From Abditibacteriaceae bacterium (GTDB lineage: Bacteria; Armatimonadota; Abditibacteriia; Abditibacteriales; Abditibacteriaceae), in NCBI GenBank assembly GCA_019239895.1, contig JAFAZH010000005.1, positions 186,001-250,000 on the forward strand: DNA of 64,000 nt, read 5' to 3'. A program made the translations under genes and the position numbers. Numbering within the stretch: the first letter of the stretch is position 1; each line of letters opens with the position of its first letter. Shown here in pieces: positions 8,071 through 16,381 of the stretch. The notes beneath the pieces are model-generated. The model was not told the origin of the DNA. It ran no database searches and worked only from the letters and a program-made list of their open reading frames with translations.

Positions 8071-8748
8071 TTAATAAGATGGCGCACCTAAAGCCAGATA
8101 GATAATGCGCATCGCCAGCATATCAAATGGTGCCAGAATTTGATTAAAAAATGGTGTCTGAATCAACAAGAACAGCAGCAGGAAGGAATAGGGCCGGATG
8201 CTATTATATATATCCGTGATAAATGGTGGCCCCAAGCCTTCTAAGACATAATGTCCATCGAGCGGCGGGATTGGTATCATGTTGAACGCCGCGAGGTTGA
8301 TGTTCAAGGTGATACCGATGATCATAATCATTACAATGGCCCACGGCAGCGACATCTCTGCCTTCCAATCCAGCCCGTTATGATCGGCCACCAGGCGAAA
8401 AATCCAGAGTGCCGCCACCCACACGATTGTCTGCAAGACATTGGAAATTGGGCCAGCGATAGCCACCAGGATTGAGCCAATACGCGGATTCTGCAGGTTG
8501 CGCGGCTGAAATGGCACGGGCTTGGCCCAGCCCAACAAAGGCACCCCGGATAACGCTGCCATAACTAACATCAGGCAGCCAAAAGGATCAAGATGCACAA
8601 GGGGATCAAGCGTTAGTCGCCCCATGCGACGCGGGGTGTCGTCACCGAGCCGATTCGCTGTCCAGGCGTGCGCAAATTCATGGATGGTGAACGCTGCCAC
8701 AAACGCCGGAATCGAAAAGAGAAGATCAAGTAACCGACCAGAATTCAT
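8071..8748 (-). CDS. Site-2 protease family protein (peptidase M50, YwhC-like)
   Basis: A 225-residue membrane protein whose zinc motif HEFAH lies in the first hydrophobic segment (about residues 24-28) and whose second zinc-ligand motif reads PIPPLDGHYVLEG near residue 160. These are the signatures of intramembrane metalloproteases of the M50 family, short subgroup without PDZ domain. Such proteins cleave membrane-anchored substrates; in many bacteria this short form sits directly upstream of scpA/scpB, as here, though the reason is not known. Four to five transmembrane segments are visible. ATG at 8748. Confidence 0.9.
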   Translation of the reverse strand: MNSGRLLDLLFSIPAFVAAFTIHEFAHAWTANRLGDDTPRRMGRLTLDPLVHLDPFGCLMLVMAALSGVPLLGWAKPVPFQPRNLQNPRIGSILVAIAGPISNVLQTIVWVAALWIFRLVADHNGLDWKAEMSLPWAIVMIMIIGITLNINLAAFNMIPIPPLDGHYVLEGLGPPFITDIYNSIRPYSFLLLFLLIQTPFFNQILAPFDMLAMRIIYLALGAPSY

Positions 8749-8760
8749 CGTACTGGGCCT

Positions 8761-8859
8761 TTGGTTTTAGGTCTTTGCAGTGCGGCTTCTTTTAACCCTT
8801 AAATATAGTTGTCAAGTTACGCTAAGACCCAAGGCCAAAGACCCAAGACCTAAAACCAA
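8761..8859. repeat. Inverted repeat between lysA and the site-2 protease gene
   Basis: TTGGTTTTAGGTCT at 8761-8774 is perfectly complementary to 8846-8859, with a spacer of about 70 bases that contains a further partial copy (AAGACCCAAGGCCAAAGAC). It occupies most of the gap between the two reverse-strand genes. Confidence 0.65.
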
Positions 8860-8862
8860 TTT

Positions 8863-10176
8863 TCAAACTAACAACCGTTCCGGCACCACATCATGCGCCA
8901 GCAGGTCTTGCAACGTTTCGCGTTCGACAATGATTTCACTCGCGCCCTCATTGACCAGAACGACAGCAGGGCGGCGAAAGCGATTATAGTTGCTGCTCAT
9001 CGAATGGTTGTAAGCGCCCGTAGATTGCACGGCCACAATATCGCCAGTGTGCAATGGGGCTAAGCTGATGTCTTCAATCAGGGTGTCCGTCTCGCAATGC
9101 TTACCGGAGATAGTAACAGTTTCACGCTCTGTTTCCTGGGCATGACTGGCATTCAAGGCCGAATAACGCGCCTCATAAAGTGCCGGACGCGGATTGTCGC
9201 TCATGCCACCATCCACCGCTACATAGTTGCGAATGTTCGGGATGCGCTTAATGCCACCCACCCGATAGAGCGTAACCCCCGCTTCGCCCACGAGAGCACG
9301 TCCCGGCTCTACTTCCAGATGGGGCACCGCCAGACCAAGCCGCACACACTGCTCTTTGATGGCCCCTACGACCGTGGCTGCATACTCTTGCATAGAAGGT
9401 GGCTGATGCTCCGGCAAATAACGAATGCCCAACCCACCACCAACATCCAAGTCTTGAACGGTAAAGCCCAGGTCGCGCTTCACTTCCGCCAGGAATTCGC
9501 ACATCAAAGTCGCGCCGAGCTTAAAGAAATCAGCCTCTAAGATTTGACTCCCGATATGGCAACTTAAACCGCGCAACTCTAAGTGCTGCATTTGCAGCGC
9601 CTTTTCCACGCCACGCCGCGCTCCACCACCCTCGATATTCATCCCGAACTTGGTATCTACCCGTCCAGTTTGAATATAGCGATGGGTATGCGGGTCAACT
9701 GCCGGGGTGAGGCGCAGGCTGATAGCCTGTTTCACGCCATTGGCCGCTGCCACTTCATCTAACAACGACAACTCATTCTCGTTATCCACCACCACACGAC
9801 CAATGCCGCACTGCACTGCCATTTCCAGTTCTTCGCGCGATTTGTTATTGCCATGAAAAACGATGCGCTCTACGGGAAAGTCGGCCCGTAAAGCCGTAAA
9901 TAGCTCGCCCGCCGAGGCCACGTCTAACATCAAGCCTTCCTGCGCCACAATGCGTGCAATAGCCAGACAGGTAAACGCTTTGCTGGCATAAATGATGTCA
10001 CTCGCCGAGTGCAAATCCTGGAATGCCTTTTTTATGGTGCGCATGGTGTGGCGGATATGCGCCTCATCCATGACATAGAGTGGCGTGCCATACTGCTCCG
10101 CCAGTTCAACGGTATCGCAACCACCGATCTCTAAGTGACCGGCTTCATTGATGCGTTGAGTTCCAAGCAAAAACAC
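8863..10176 (-). CDS. lysA: Diaminopimelate decarboxylase LysA
   Basis: A 437-residue fold-type III PLP enzyme. Lys66 in YASKAF is the PLP Schiff-base lysine; SCHIGSQI (205-212), the glycine-rich VGGGLG (245-250), EPGRALVG (290-297) and GKHCETDT with Cys361 are all in place, the last being the active-site cysteine contributed to the partner subunit. It turns meso-diaminopimelate into L-lysine in the cytoplasm. The start is GTG at 10176 with AAGGAAG six to seven bases upstream. The gene stands alone; aspartate kinase, the first step of the same pathway, is in the window at 35.4 kb but not linked. No lysine riboswitch is evident in its leader. Confidence 0.95.
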   Translation of the reverse strand: MFLLGTQRINEAGHLEIGGCDTVELAEQYGTPLYVMDEAHIRHTMRTIKKAFQDLHSASDIIYASKAFTCLAIARIVAQEGLMLDVASAGELFTALRADFPVERIVFHGNNKSREELEMAVQCGIGRVVVDNENELSLLDEVAAANGVKQAISLRLTPAVDPHTHRYIQTGRVDTKFGMNIEGGGARRGVEKALQMQHLELRGLSCHIGSQILEADFFKLGATLMCEFLAEVKRDLGFTVQDLDVGGGLGIRYLPEHQPPSMQEYAATVVGAIKEQCVRLGLAVPHLEVEPGRALVGEAGVTLYRVGGIKRIPNIRNYVAVDGGMSDNPRPALYEARYSALNASHAQETERETVTISGKHCETDTLIEDISLAPLHTGDIVAVQSTGAYNHSMSSNYNRFRRPAVVLVNEGASEIIVERETLQDLLAHDVVPERLLV

Positions 10177-10560
10177 AGTGTTCTTCCTTCTTTCTTTGTC
10201 TCGTTAATGCTGTCTTAGCAGTTTATGGTATAGACTCTTTACTGAGCCTGAAATTTCTCTTCACTAATGGAAAATTCATTGCCAGTGTAGCATAGAGAGC
10301 AGCGACCTTGCTAAACCAAAATATCTCAAAGCAGAGCAAATGCCCTACTGCATACCCGCCCCTAAAGGAGCGGGCTGAACCATTTCAAAGCCCCCTGAAC
10401 GGGGCTGAGGTCGCCCTCTGATACGCAGCCCCGTTCAGGGGGCTTCCCAACTCAGCCCACTACTTCAGCGGTGGGAAATTGCAGCAGGGTCTTTGCCCAT
10501 ATCTCACGGCTGCCCCAACTGCCTCATTCTTGGCGCTGAGATCATTAATATTCCACCTTT
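10177..10560. other. Divergent intergenic region of lysA and the epimerase-like gene
   Basis: 384 bases between two divergent starts. The lysA side (10177-10320) is less GC-rich and may hold a weak reverse promoter with -10 TATGCT at 10289-10294. The middle is filled by the palindromic repeat annotated separately. The last 80 bases before the ATG at 10561 show no clear promoter or binding site. Confidence 0.4.
10354..10475. repeat. Palindromic repeat, CCCGCC/GCGGG family (copy 1)
   Basis: Inner arms of 20 bp, AAGCCCCCTGAACGGGGCTG at 10388-10407 and its perfect complement at 10426-10445, are enclosed by imperfect outer arms (10354-10379 and about 10452-10475) of the form CCCGCCCCTAAAGGAGCGGG. 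A second full copy is at 14321-14440; single outer arms occur at 23241-23266 and 36843-36868. Such nested arms suggest a non-autonomous REP-like element. Confidence 0.7.
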
Positions 10561-11997
10561 ATGAACTCTATCCCTGATGCCTGGCCCACTCCCGGACTCC
10601 AAGCCACCATTGCGGCCAGCCAACCATTCTTTAACGGCAAACAAGTTTTGGTGACTGGCGCGTGCGGCTTTGTCGGCGGGTATCTCGTGCGCGCCCTTCA
10701 TGCAACCGGGGCGCAAGTCACGGCTCTGGATAAAGATACTTCACCAGAGCGCGGGGCATTGCTCAACCTGACGGGGCTGCGGGATGAGCTACAAGTGATC
10801 GAGGCTGATGTAACCCAGCGCACGGTGGCGCAAGAGGTCATATCCAGCGGCAACTATGACTTCATCTTTCACTTTGCGGTAGAGACTCCAAATCAAGACT
10901 TGAGGCAACCTTATGATGTTATTCGAGCTTATACGCTGAGTTTCATCCACGTCGCCGAAGCTGTCCGTCAATTGCCGCTTGATAGCCGTCCAGTAATTCT
11001 ACTGGCTTCCAGCGATAAAGTTGACGGCGGAATTGATGTAGAACGCCTCCCCGTACCACGGCGTGAAGCCGATTGGCCGTGGGCCGACTTAGGCATTGAT
11101 CAGAGTACGCAACGCGCCGCCGAACTTTTCGCCACGACCTATCACCGAACTCTGGGAGTGCCCACGATTGTGCTGCGTCTGTGCAACCTCTTCGGCTCCT
11201 ATGATTTCAATGACAATGGACATCTCATCCCCAAAGCATTGCGCAACATATTTCGGGATGGGGAAGCTCCCGATCTCTACATTAATGCTACCGAGCATTA
11301 CCGCGATTATCTTTATGTCGAAGATGGCGTGCGCGCCTTTATGCACTTAGCGCAACGGGAAGCCTGCCGGGGCCACATTTACAACTTGCCTGGTGCTCGC
11401 TACGCTGCGACCCCCGATGTTTTACGCGATCTGATAGATTTAATTATTCTGTTGCAAAGTGAAGACAAAGAGAATAATCCCAACTCACCCTTTGCCAACT
11501 TACGCTGGAATCGCACGGTGCGGATCGTCAAAAGCGATCCGCGCCCGGCCATTGCCCATAAACCCCGCACCGACGGCACACGCCTCGAAACCGAAGCGGA
11601 TTTTGAGCCATCGGTCACCTTTCGCAATGCTCTGCGCCATACCATTCACTACTATTACTGGTATTTCACTCAGATTGCCCCGAATCCTTCGCAGCCGAAA
11701 ATTAATCATGCCTTAGAAAGCAATGTGCCAACGCCTGCCCCACCCGCCACACTCACTATCCCCGTCTCACCGGACACGATAGAAGAGCAGCAACCCATTG
11801 AAACAGTCCCCCCACTTATTCCCACCGCCAATTCGCTCTATCAAGTCCTGCGCCCTAAACAGCAAGCGACTGAGGCACCACCTGAAGTTGAAGAGGATGC
11901 AGACCCCGCCACTGAGGATGTGCCTCATGCGCCCAATCCAAGACCTGCCTACGTGACGGTGTATAAATTAGAGAAGCCTGACGAACCCAGAGCGTGA
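10561..11997 (+). CDS. NAD-dependent epimerase/dehydratase-like protein lacking the YxxxK pair
   Basis: The N-terminal half is an extended-SDR Rossmann domain: VLVTGACGFVGGYL holds the GxxGxxG nucleotide motif, and SSDKVDG and LRLCNLFGSYD match the NDP-sugar 4,6-dehydratase/epimerase pattern, followed by the YRDYLYVEDGVRAF block. Where relatives have Y-x-x-x-K before the A-E-L helix, this protein reads D-Q-S-T-Q, so both catalytic residues are absent. From about residue 375 to 478 it is a Pro/Glu/Thr-rich tail without visible fold. NAD binding is likely; classical sugar-nucleotide catalysis is doubtful. Its last codons and stop lie inside a degenerate intergenic repeat. Confidence 0.72.
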   Translation: MNSIPDAWPTPGLQATIAASQPFFNGKQVLVTGACGFVGGYLVRALHATGAQVTALDKDTSPERGALLNLTGLRDELQVIEADVTQRTVAQEVISSGNYDFIFHFAVETPNQDLRQPYDVIRAYTLSFIHVAEAVRQLPLDSRPVILLASSDKVDGGIDVERLPVPRREADWPWADLGIDQSTQRAAELFATTYHRTLGVPTIVLRLCNLFGSYDFNDNGHLIPKALRNIFRDGEAPDLYINATEHYRDYLYVEDGVRAFMHLAQREACRGHIYNLPGARYAATPDVLRDLIDLIILLQSEDKENNPNSPFANLRWNRTVRIVKSDPRPAIAHKPRTDGTRLETEADFEPSVTFRNALRHTIHYYYWYFTQIAPNPSQPKINHALESNVPTPAPPATLTIPVSPDTIEEQQPIETVPPLIPTANSLYQVLRPKQQATEAPPEVEEDADPATEDVPHAPNPRPAYVTVYKLEKPDEPRA

Positions 11998-12054
11998 GCG
12001 ACGGGTTAGAGCCAGTGTTCCACTCACTAAGGCGAAAGCCTGTCGCTCTCAGCC
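11981..12054. repeat. Degenerate copy of the GAACCCGGAGCGTAAGCGACGGG palindrome
   Basis: CGAACCC-AGAGCGTGAGCGACGGG at about 11983-12006 matches the left arm of the perfect palindrome at 32084-32110 at all but two or three positions. A decayed right arm (GCCTGTCGCTCTC) follows near 12039. The left arm overlaps the last five codons and the TGA of the epimerase-like gene. The rest of the gap to 12176 shows nothing else. Confidence 0.55.
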
Positions 12055-12176
12055 CACAGCAACACTCCAAGTTCATCGGATACCTTCCTCTACCTTCCTC
12101 GCTTTTGACCTAACTTCTCTTGCAAAATCGTCGTAGAGCGCAACCATATGGGATTGGTCGCGTCTAAGCCCTTAAT

Positions 12177-14246
12177 ATGGATAAAGTCTTTTCTACTCTT
12201 TCGTTATCTGCCGTGCTTTTGGCGGGGGCAGCAGTGGCCCGTGCTGAAGCCGGGTTTACTTATCTGGACGATCAGGCCGAGGCGGGGGGCTATGATGTCA
12301 TTACCACAATGGAAAAGTTACCAGTGGAACTCTCCCTGGCCGAGCAAGCCAATGGTGATGGTTACCGGCTCAAAATGACCGCCAATGGCGCGCAGTTAGC
12401 CACGCAAGCGCATGGCGTATCGCATGTCCTGGCGACCGCGCAGGGTCATATTGATCCCGGCTCCCTGGTCGCCCAGCGCCGGGGCGCGCACTGGCGCATT
12501 ATCACCGGCAAGCGGGTGCTGATTGAAGCTGATGACGACCGCTGGCACGAAGGCAAAATCGGCTATCGCGGCAGCTTGAAAGATAACCGCGTACAGCCAG
12601 TCGAAGACATTTTCTTTGATGATGATTTTATGCGCGTGGCAGCGGATGTCGCCCTTAATAGCGCCAAGGACGACCCGCACCAGGGAATGCGGATCGCCGA
12701 TGTCAAGATTGATGAAACCCTCTGGAAACCCCTGGCAGGCAAATGGAGCACGACCGGGCTGAGTGAGAACGAGCAAGCTCAAGTCGCGCAGAGTGCCAAT
12801 CCTTTCGTGTTTAAGACCAGTGAAGCGGGCACCAGTTTAGCCACCACAGGCCGTCCTTTCTGGGATAACTACCAGATGGAAGCCTCCATCAAGCCGGAAG
12901 GCGCGACAGCGGTGGGGCTTGCGCTCTATGTGCAAGATGACAAGAACTACTTACTGTTCGATTGGCAGGCCAAGGGGCCGATGCAGTTGCGGGCGATGGT
13001 CAATGGCAAACCACGCATTCTCGATCAAGCCGCAGGCGGCTATGAGCAGAAGCAATGGTATCGGGTGCGCTTTTCAGATGCCGATGGCGTGTTGCGCGCT
13101 TATGTGGATGACGCCGAAGTGCTACGTGCCCACACTGGCCTATTTGGACGCGGCCCCGCTGGAGTTTATGCCGAGAATCCGACCAAAGAGGAATCCGCCG
13201 TTTTCGATGATGTCAGTATCCGTTCGGTCAAAGATGTGCGCGACGACTTCGACCTGAATGTGCCAGGGCGCTGGCAAACCACCGCTGGGTCATGGCGCAT
13301 GGCGAATGCTGCCCAACCTGTGGATGAGCGTGCCGCCTCAGCGGTGTTAGGCGAAGGCGGCTGGAAGGATTACATCACTTCAGCCAGCATTACCTTACCG
13401 GCGGATGCAGCGGCAGGTTTAATCTTAGATCAATCAGCCGACAAGGGCGCTTACTTGTTGCGGGTGGCGGGTTCCAAAGCCAAGTTACCGTATGCGGGCA
13501 AGGCGCAAATCGTTAAAGTCGCTAGTGGCCAGACAACAGTGTTAGGCGAAACCGCCATCGGCAACCGCTTCGATGGCAAAAAGGTCAATTGGGATTTCTC
13601 CGCCCAGCGTGGTTATCTCAAGGGCACCGCTAACGACACGCGCATTGTAGACGCCTTTGATGAATCGCTTGCCACGGGCCGAGCTGGTATGTTCGCCCAA
13701 CGGGGAGCCAAGGGTATACCGCAACTGACCGCTTTCACCGTTGATTTCCCGCGCCCTCACGCGACCTGGGCTAAGGTACCGGAACTCTACGAATTAGAGC
13801 GCCAGGCGGAAACAATGGGTGGTTGGAGCACCCCGGAAGGTTTCTGGATTAACGCGGCTCCAGTCTCGACCATTGCCACTTCCGATAGTGCCACTGCTAC
13901 TAACAAAACGCTGTGGCATAAGGGCACCTTCTGGGGCGATGGCAGCGTGCGCTTTAAGCTGCCAGCACTCACGGCTGACCAGCAGCTCAAATTGATGTTC
14001 GATAATGTTCAGTCCGCCGCCGCTGCCCGTAACCGCTCCATCACCTTGACCCTGCGCGCCAGTGGCGGCACGTTAAAGGGCAACCTGCTGCGCGGGACGG
14101 CAACCCAAGGCAAGAGTGGCGAACTCAAACTGGAAGGCCCGGTCGCCGGACAGCCAGTGGAAGTCCAACAGCGCGGCACGTTTATCATTGTGCGCGTCGG
14201 CAACCCCGACAAAGCCCGCACCCTTTTAGTAGCGCGTATGGCCTAA
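12177..14246 (+). CDS. Secreted protein with repeated lectin/LamG-like domains
   Basis: A 689-residue exported protein with a signal peptide (hydrophobic core about 8-20, cleavage near ARA-EA). After an N-terminal domain of about 190 residues come two to three beta-sandwich units typical of the concanavalin-like or DUF1080-like fold: one from about residue 215 to 345 (FWDNYQMEASIKPEG, GLALYVQDDKNYLLFDWQ, WYRVRFSDADG, AYVDDAEV, FDDVSIR), a second from about 365 to 520 that repeats the same order (WKDYITSASITLP, GLILDQSADKGAYLLRV, GTANDTRIVDAFDESL), and a third less regular unit to the end. A sugar-binding or surface role is likely; no catalytic motif is seen. ATG at 12177 lacks a clear binding site. 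Confidence 0.6.
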   Translation: MDKVFSTLSLSAVLLAGAAVARAEAGFTYLDDQAEAGGYDVITTMEKLPVELSLAEQANGDGYRLKMTANGAQLATQAHGVSHVLATAQGHIDPGSLVAQRRGAHWRIITGKRVLIEADDDRWHEGKIGYRGSLKDNRVQPVEDIFFDDDFMRVAADVALNSAKDDPHQGMRIADVKIDETLWKPLAGKWSTTGLSENEQAQVAQSANPFVFKTSEAGTSLATTGRPFWDNYQMEASIKPEGATAVGLALYVQDDKNYLLFDWQAKGPMQLRAMVNGKPRILDQAAGGYEQKQWYRVRFSDADGVLRAYVDDAEVLRAHTGLFGRGPAGVYAENPTKEESAVFDDVSIRSVKDVRDDFDLNVPGRWQTTAGSWRMANAAQPVDERAASAVLGEGGWKDYITSASITLPADAAAGLILDQSADKGAYLLRVAGSKAKLPYAGKAQIVKVASGQTTVLGETAIGNRFDGKKVNWDFSAQRGYLKGTANDTRIVDAFDESLATGRAGMFAQRGAKGIPQLTAFTVDFPRPHATWAKVPELYELERQAETMGGWSTPEGFWINAAPVSTIATSDSATATNKTLWHKGTFWGDGSVRFKLPALTADQQLKLMFDNVQSAAAARNRSITLTLRASGGTLKGNLLRGTATQGKSGELKLEGPVAGQPVEVQQRGTFIIVRVGNPDKARTLLVARMA

Positions 14247-14265
14247 GCGTAAATTTGTAACAAGT

Positions 14266-14299
14266 GAATGGGGAGCTATCGCATGATAGCTCCCCATTC
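14266..14299. terminator. Perfect 15-bp hairpin, probable bidirectional terminator
   Basis: GAATGGGGAGCTATC (14266-14280), loop GCAT, and the exact complement (14285-14299). It lies 20 bases after the stop of the secreted lectin-like gene and between convergent genes. The T-tract is weak (TGTTAG), so efficiency is uncertain. Confidence 0.65.
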
Positions 14300-14320
14300 T
14301 GTTAGTGGCAGGACTCACGC

Positions 14321-14440
14321 ACACCCGCCGCTAAAGCAGCGGGCTGAGTGCCAAAAGCCCGGTGAACCGGGCTGGAGACACCCCTTAGCCCCGTTCAGGG
14401 GGCTTCCCGTCCAGTTCAGCCCGCTCGTTTACGGGCGGGT
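14321..14440. repeat. Palindromic repeat, CCCGCC/GCGGG family (copy 2)
   Basis: Outer arms ACCCGCCGCTAAAGCAGCGG (from 14322) and the CAGCCCGCTCGTTTACGGGC stretch (14417-14436) enclose AGCCCGGTGAACCGGGCT and AGCCCCGTTCAGGGGGCTT. The inner right arm at 14388-14405 is identical to that of copy 1 at 10427-10445. Confidence 0.65.
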
Positions 14441-14470
14441 CTAAGTCAGTCCTGGGTGGCTTAGAATAGT

Positions 14471-14534
14471 AGGCCAGACACTCTTGGCTGACTGCTGAAT
14501 CTCCCATTCTGCCAGACAAGAGTGTCTGGCCCAC
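14471..14534. repeat. Inverted repeat of the GGCCAGACACTCTTG family
   Basis: The right part (14511-14534) is identical to the right arm at 3478-3501; the left part (14471-14486) keeps AGGCCAGACACTCTTG and then diverges. Thus this is a second copy of the element found beside rluB. Confidence 0.65.
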
Positions 14535-14593
14535 TATTGAGACTTCCATCCCTGCTATTGAGCCACCATCCTCACTATTTCATTTGTTCTCTC

Positions 14594-16294
14594 CTACTCG
14601 GCTTTTGGTTGCGGCGCATTATCAGCATGATGCAAGGTTGCCTCCGTGAGATAATACAAGCCAGTCCGTGTTCCGACCCACAATCCATTCTGTTGTCTTT
14701 TCAGTGATTGCACTTCCGTATCCAGGAATGGCACCTGCTGATTGACTTTGAGCAGCTTGCCCACCGTCTCATGCCACAGTCCGGTGCGCGTCGCAATAAA
14801 AACTCCTGCCGCGCCATCTGGTTCTAAAGCCGTGACATTTTCACCTTGCAGTTCAGGATAAGTTTGCCAGTGTTCTCCCTCACAGCGTGCCAACCCACCA
14901 ACAAAGGTGCCTGCATACAGGGCGTTACCGACTCGTGCCATACAGGTAATCCAATCATCTGGCAGGCCCATACGCTCATCATGCCAGAGCAGCTTGCCCG
15001 TTGTGCGATTAAACTTCCCAATGCCCCGGCTTTGCGTGCCGATCCAGAGGGTATCACCTTCAGGATATAGCACCGTCAGGGGTAAGCCTTGCAATTCAGG
15101 AACATCAAAATGGTGTTTCCAGGCAGTGCCATCGAATTCACTCCACCCGCCCCACTGCGCCACATAGAGCCGTTGATGGTCAGCCGCCAGCGTCATGGCT
15201 TTCTGGCGCGGTAGCCACGGTAAAGCGTTGCGTATCCAGTGCTCCCCATCAAAACGATCTACCTTTCCTGTCCCCTGCCGCACCCATAATGAGCCGTTAA
15301 ACTCCACTATCTGGCGCGGTGCATTGGAAGAGAGTGTTTCACTTCCTATATGTTGCCAACCCGTGCCAGTTTGCATCGCTAATCCATCCTCCAGTGTGCT
15401 CACTAAAAGTGCGCCATGAAAGGTCGCCAGGTTCTGACAGTTATGGTCATACGGCTCGTCCGGTTGCAAATACTGCGTCCACTGCTTTTTCTGATACTGC
15501 CATACTCCATCACGCCGCGTGCCCAGCCAGAGCGATTTAGCATCGCCCGCCAAAGCCGTAATCTCGCGTGCTTGCGGTGGCAGCTCAAGTTTCAAAGGCT
15601 GCCACTGGTGCCCATCAAATGACCACAGCCCATCCCCGAACAGTGCCGCCCATAACGCATTACCTTGAGGTAAAAGCGCACTGATATGAGTCCCTTGCGA
15701 CGGTGGTAATGCAACATGCTGCACTGTTCCATGCTCTTGGATATGTAAACCAGTCAGGTCTGCCGTTAATAGCGCGCCTCGCCATGTAACCGTTGGCAAC
15801 AGGGGTGGCTTCGATTCTTCCACAGCACCCCGCGTCATTGCCGCTTTTTGCACCAAGCCTTGGCCATCTGCCGTACTGATAGCTTGCACTGCTTCCGGCT
15901 GTGTCCCATCAGATAAAGCTTGCACCTGCCACTGCCCGGCTTGCCACACCGCAACATTACGCGGACAAACCGCTTCGACAGAACCATCAGCACTAAATCG
16001 AAAACCGCGCACCTCATGCGCGGGCAGACCAGCGAGACGGGTGAACTTGTGCCACGTGCCATCCTGGTCACGGCGCAAGACACCACCACTGGTGCCCACC
16101 CACAAGACACCATCAGGAGCCAGTGCGAGACTTGTCACCTGACGGGTGCTGGTTAATGCAACATTGCCGGATGGCGTAGGGGCCGGTTTAAAATTGATAG
16201 CTATAGTCGGATGCACAGCGGGAGCCGCCAGATTACAGGCGAACCGGAGCACCAGCATTCCCGCTATGATGGCTAACATACGCATACGCTTCAT
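14594..16294 (-). CDS. Exported beta-propeller protein (two-component-regulator propeller repeats)
   Basis: A 566-residue protein with signal peptide (about 1-24). The body consists of propeller blades with the repeated pattern LWVGT.xGG/DGV..xxxxxW, for example LAPDGVLWVGTSGG, SLWLGTRRDGVWQY, TLWIGTQSRGIGKF, GLWVGTRTGLYYL. These are the Reg_prop type repeats usually found in the periplasmic sensor half of hybrid two-component systems, but here no transmembrane helix, histidine kinase or output domain follows. AGGAG precedes ATG at 16294 by 8 bases. It follows the VIT-domain gene after 87 bases and is likely in its operon, so the two may act together outside the membrane. Confidence 0.72.
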   Translation of the reverse strand: MKRMRMLAIIAGMLVLRFACNLAAPAVHPTIAINFKPAPTPSGNVALTSTRQVTSLALAPDGVLWVGTSGGVLRRDQDGTWHKFTRLAGLPAHEVRGFRFSADGSVEAVCPRNVAVWQAGQWQVQALSDGTQPEAVQAISTADGQGLVQKAAMTRGAVEESKPPLLPTVTWRGALLTADLTGLHIQEHGTVQHVALPPSQGTHISALLPQGNALWAALFGDGLWSFDGHQWQPLKLELPPQAREITALAGDAKSLWLGTRRDGVWQYQKKQWTQYLQPDEPYDHNCQNLATFHGALLVSTLEDGLAMQTGTGWQHIGSETLSSNAPRQIVEFNGSLWVRQGTGKVDRFDGEHWIRNALPWLPRQKAMTLAADHQRLYVAQWGGWSEFDGTAWKHHFDVPELQGLPLTVLYPEGDTLWIGTQSRGIGKFNRTTGKLLWHDERMGLPDDWITCMARVGNALYAGTFVGGLARCEGEHWQTYPELQGENVTALEPDGAAGVFIATRTGLWHETVGKLLKVNQQVPFLDTEVQSLKRQQNGLWVGTRTGLYYLTEATLHHADNAPQPKAE

Positions 16295-16324
16295 AGTGTC
16301 CGCTCCTGAAAGAACACCTTACAG

Positions 16325-16370
16325 GTGGAGCAGAATAACAATCGTTTACGCAAGAGCTACTCTGCTCCAC
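16325..16370. repeat. Short inverted repeat between the VIT and propeller genes
   Basis: GTGGAGCAGA at 16325-16334 pairs with TCTGCTCCAC at 16361-16370 around a 26-base loop. It lies in the 87-base gap inside the presumed operon and could be an attenuator or a small repeat. Confidence 0.45.
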
Positions 16371-16381
16371 ACCTTAAGATG

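Larger units (their letters stand above)
14247..14593. other. Convergent intergenic region made of palindromes
   Basis: This 347-base gap lies between two converging genes and holds, in order, a terminator-type hairpin (14266-14299), a nested palindromic repeat (14321-14440) and a further inverted repeat (14471-14534), all listed separately. No coding potential is apparent. Confidence 0.6.

Noticed and set aside
10177..10350. Lysine riboswitch in the lysA leader
   Set aside because: No lysine riboswitch core motifs or terminator stem were found by eye; only a weak -10 box is seen.
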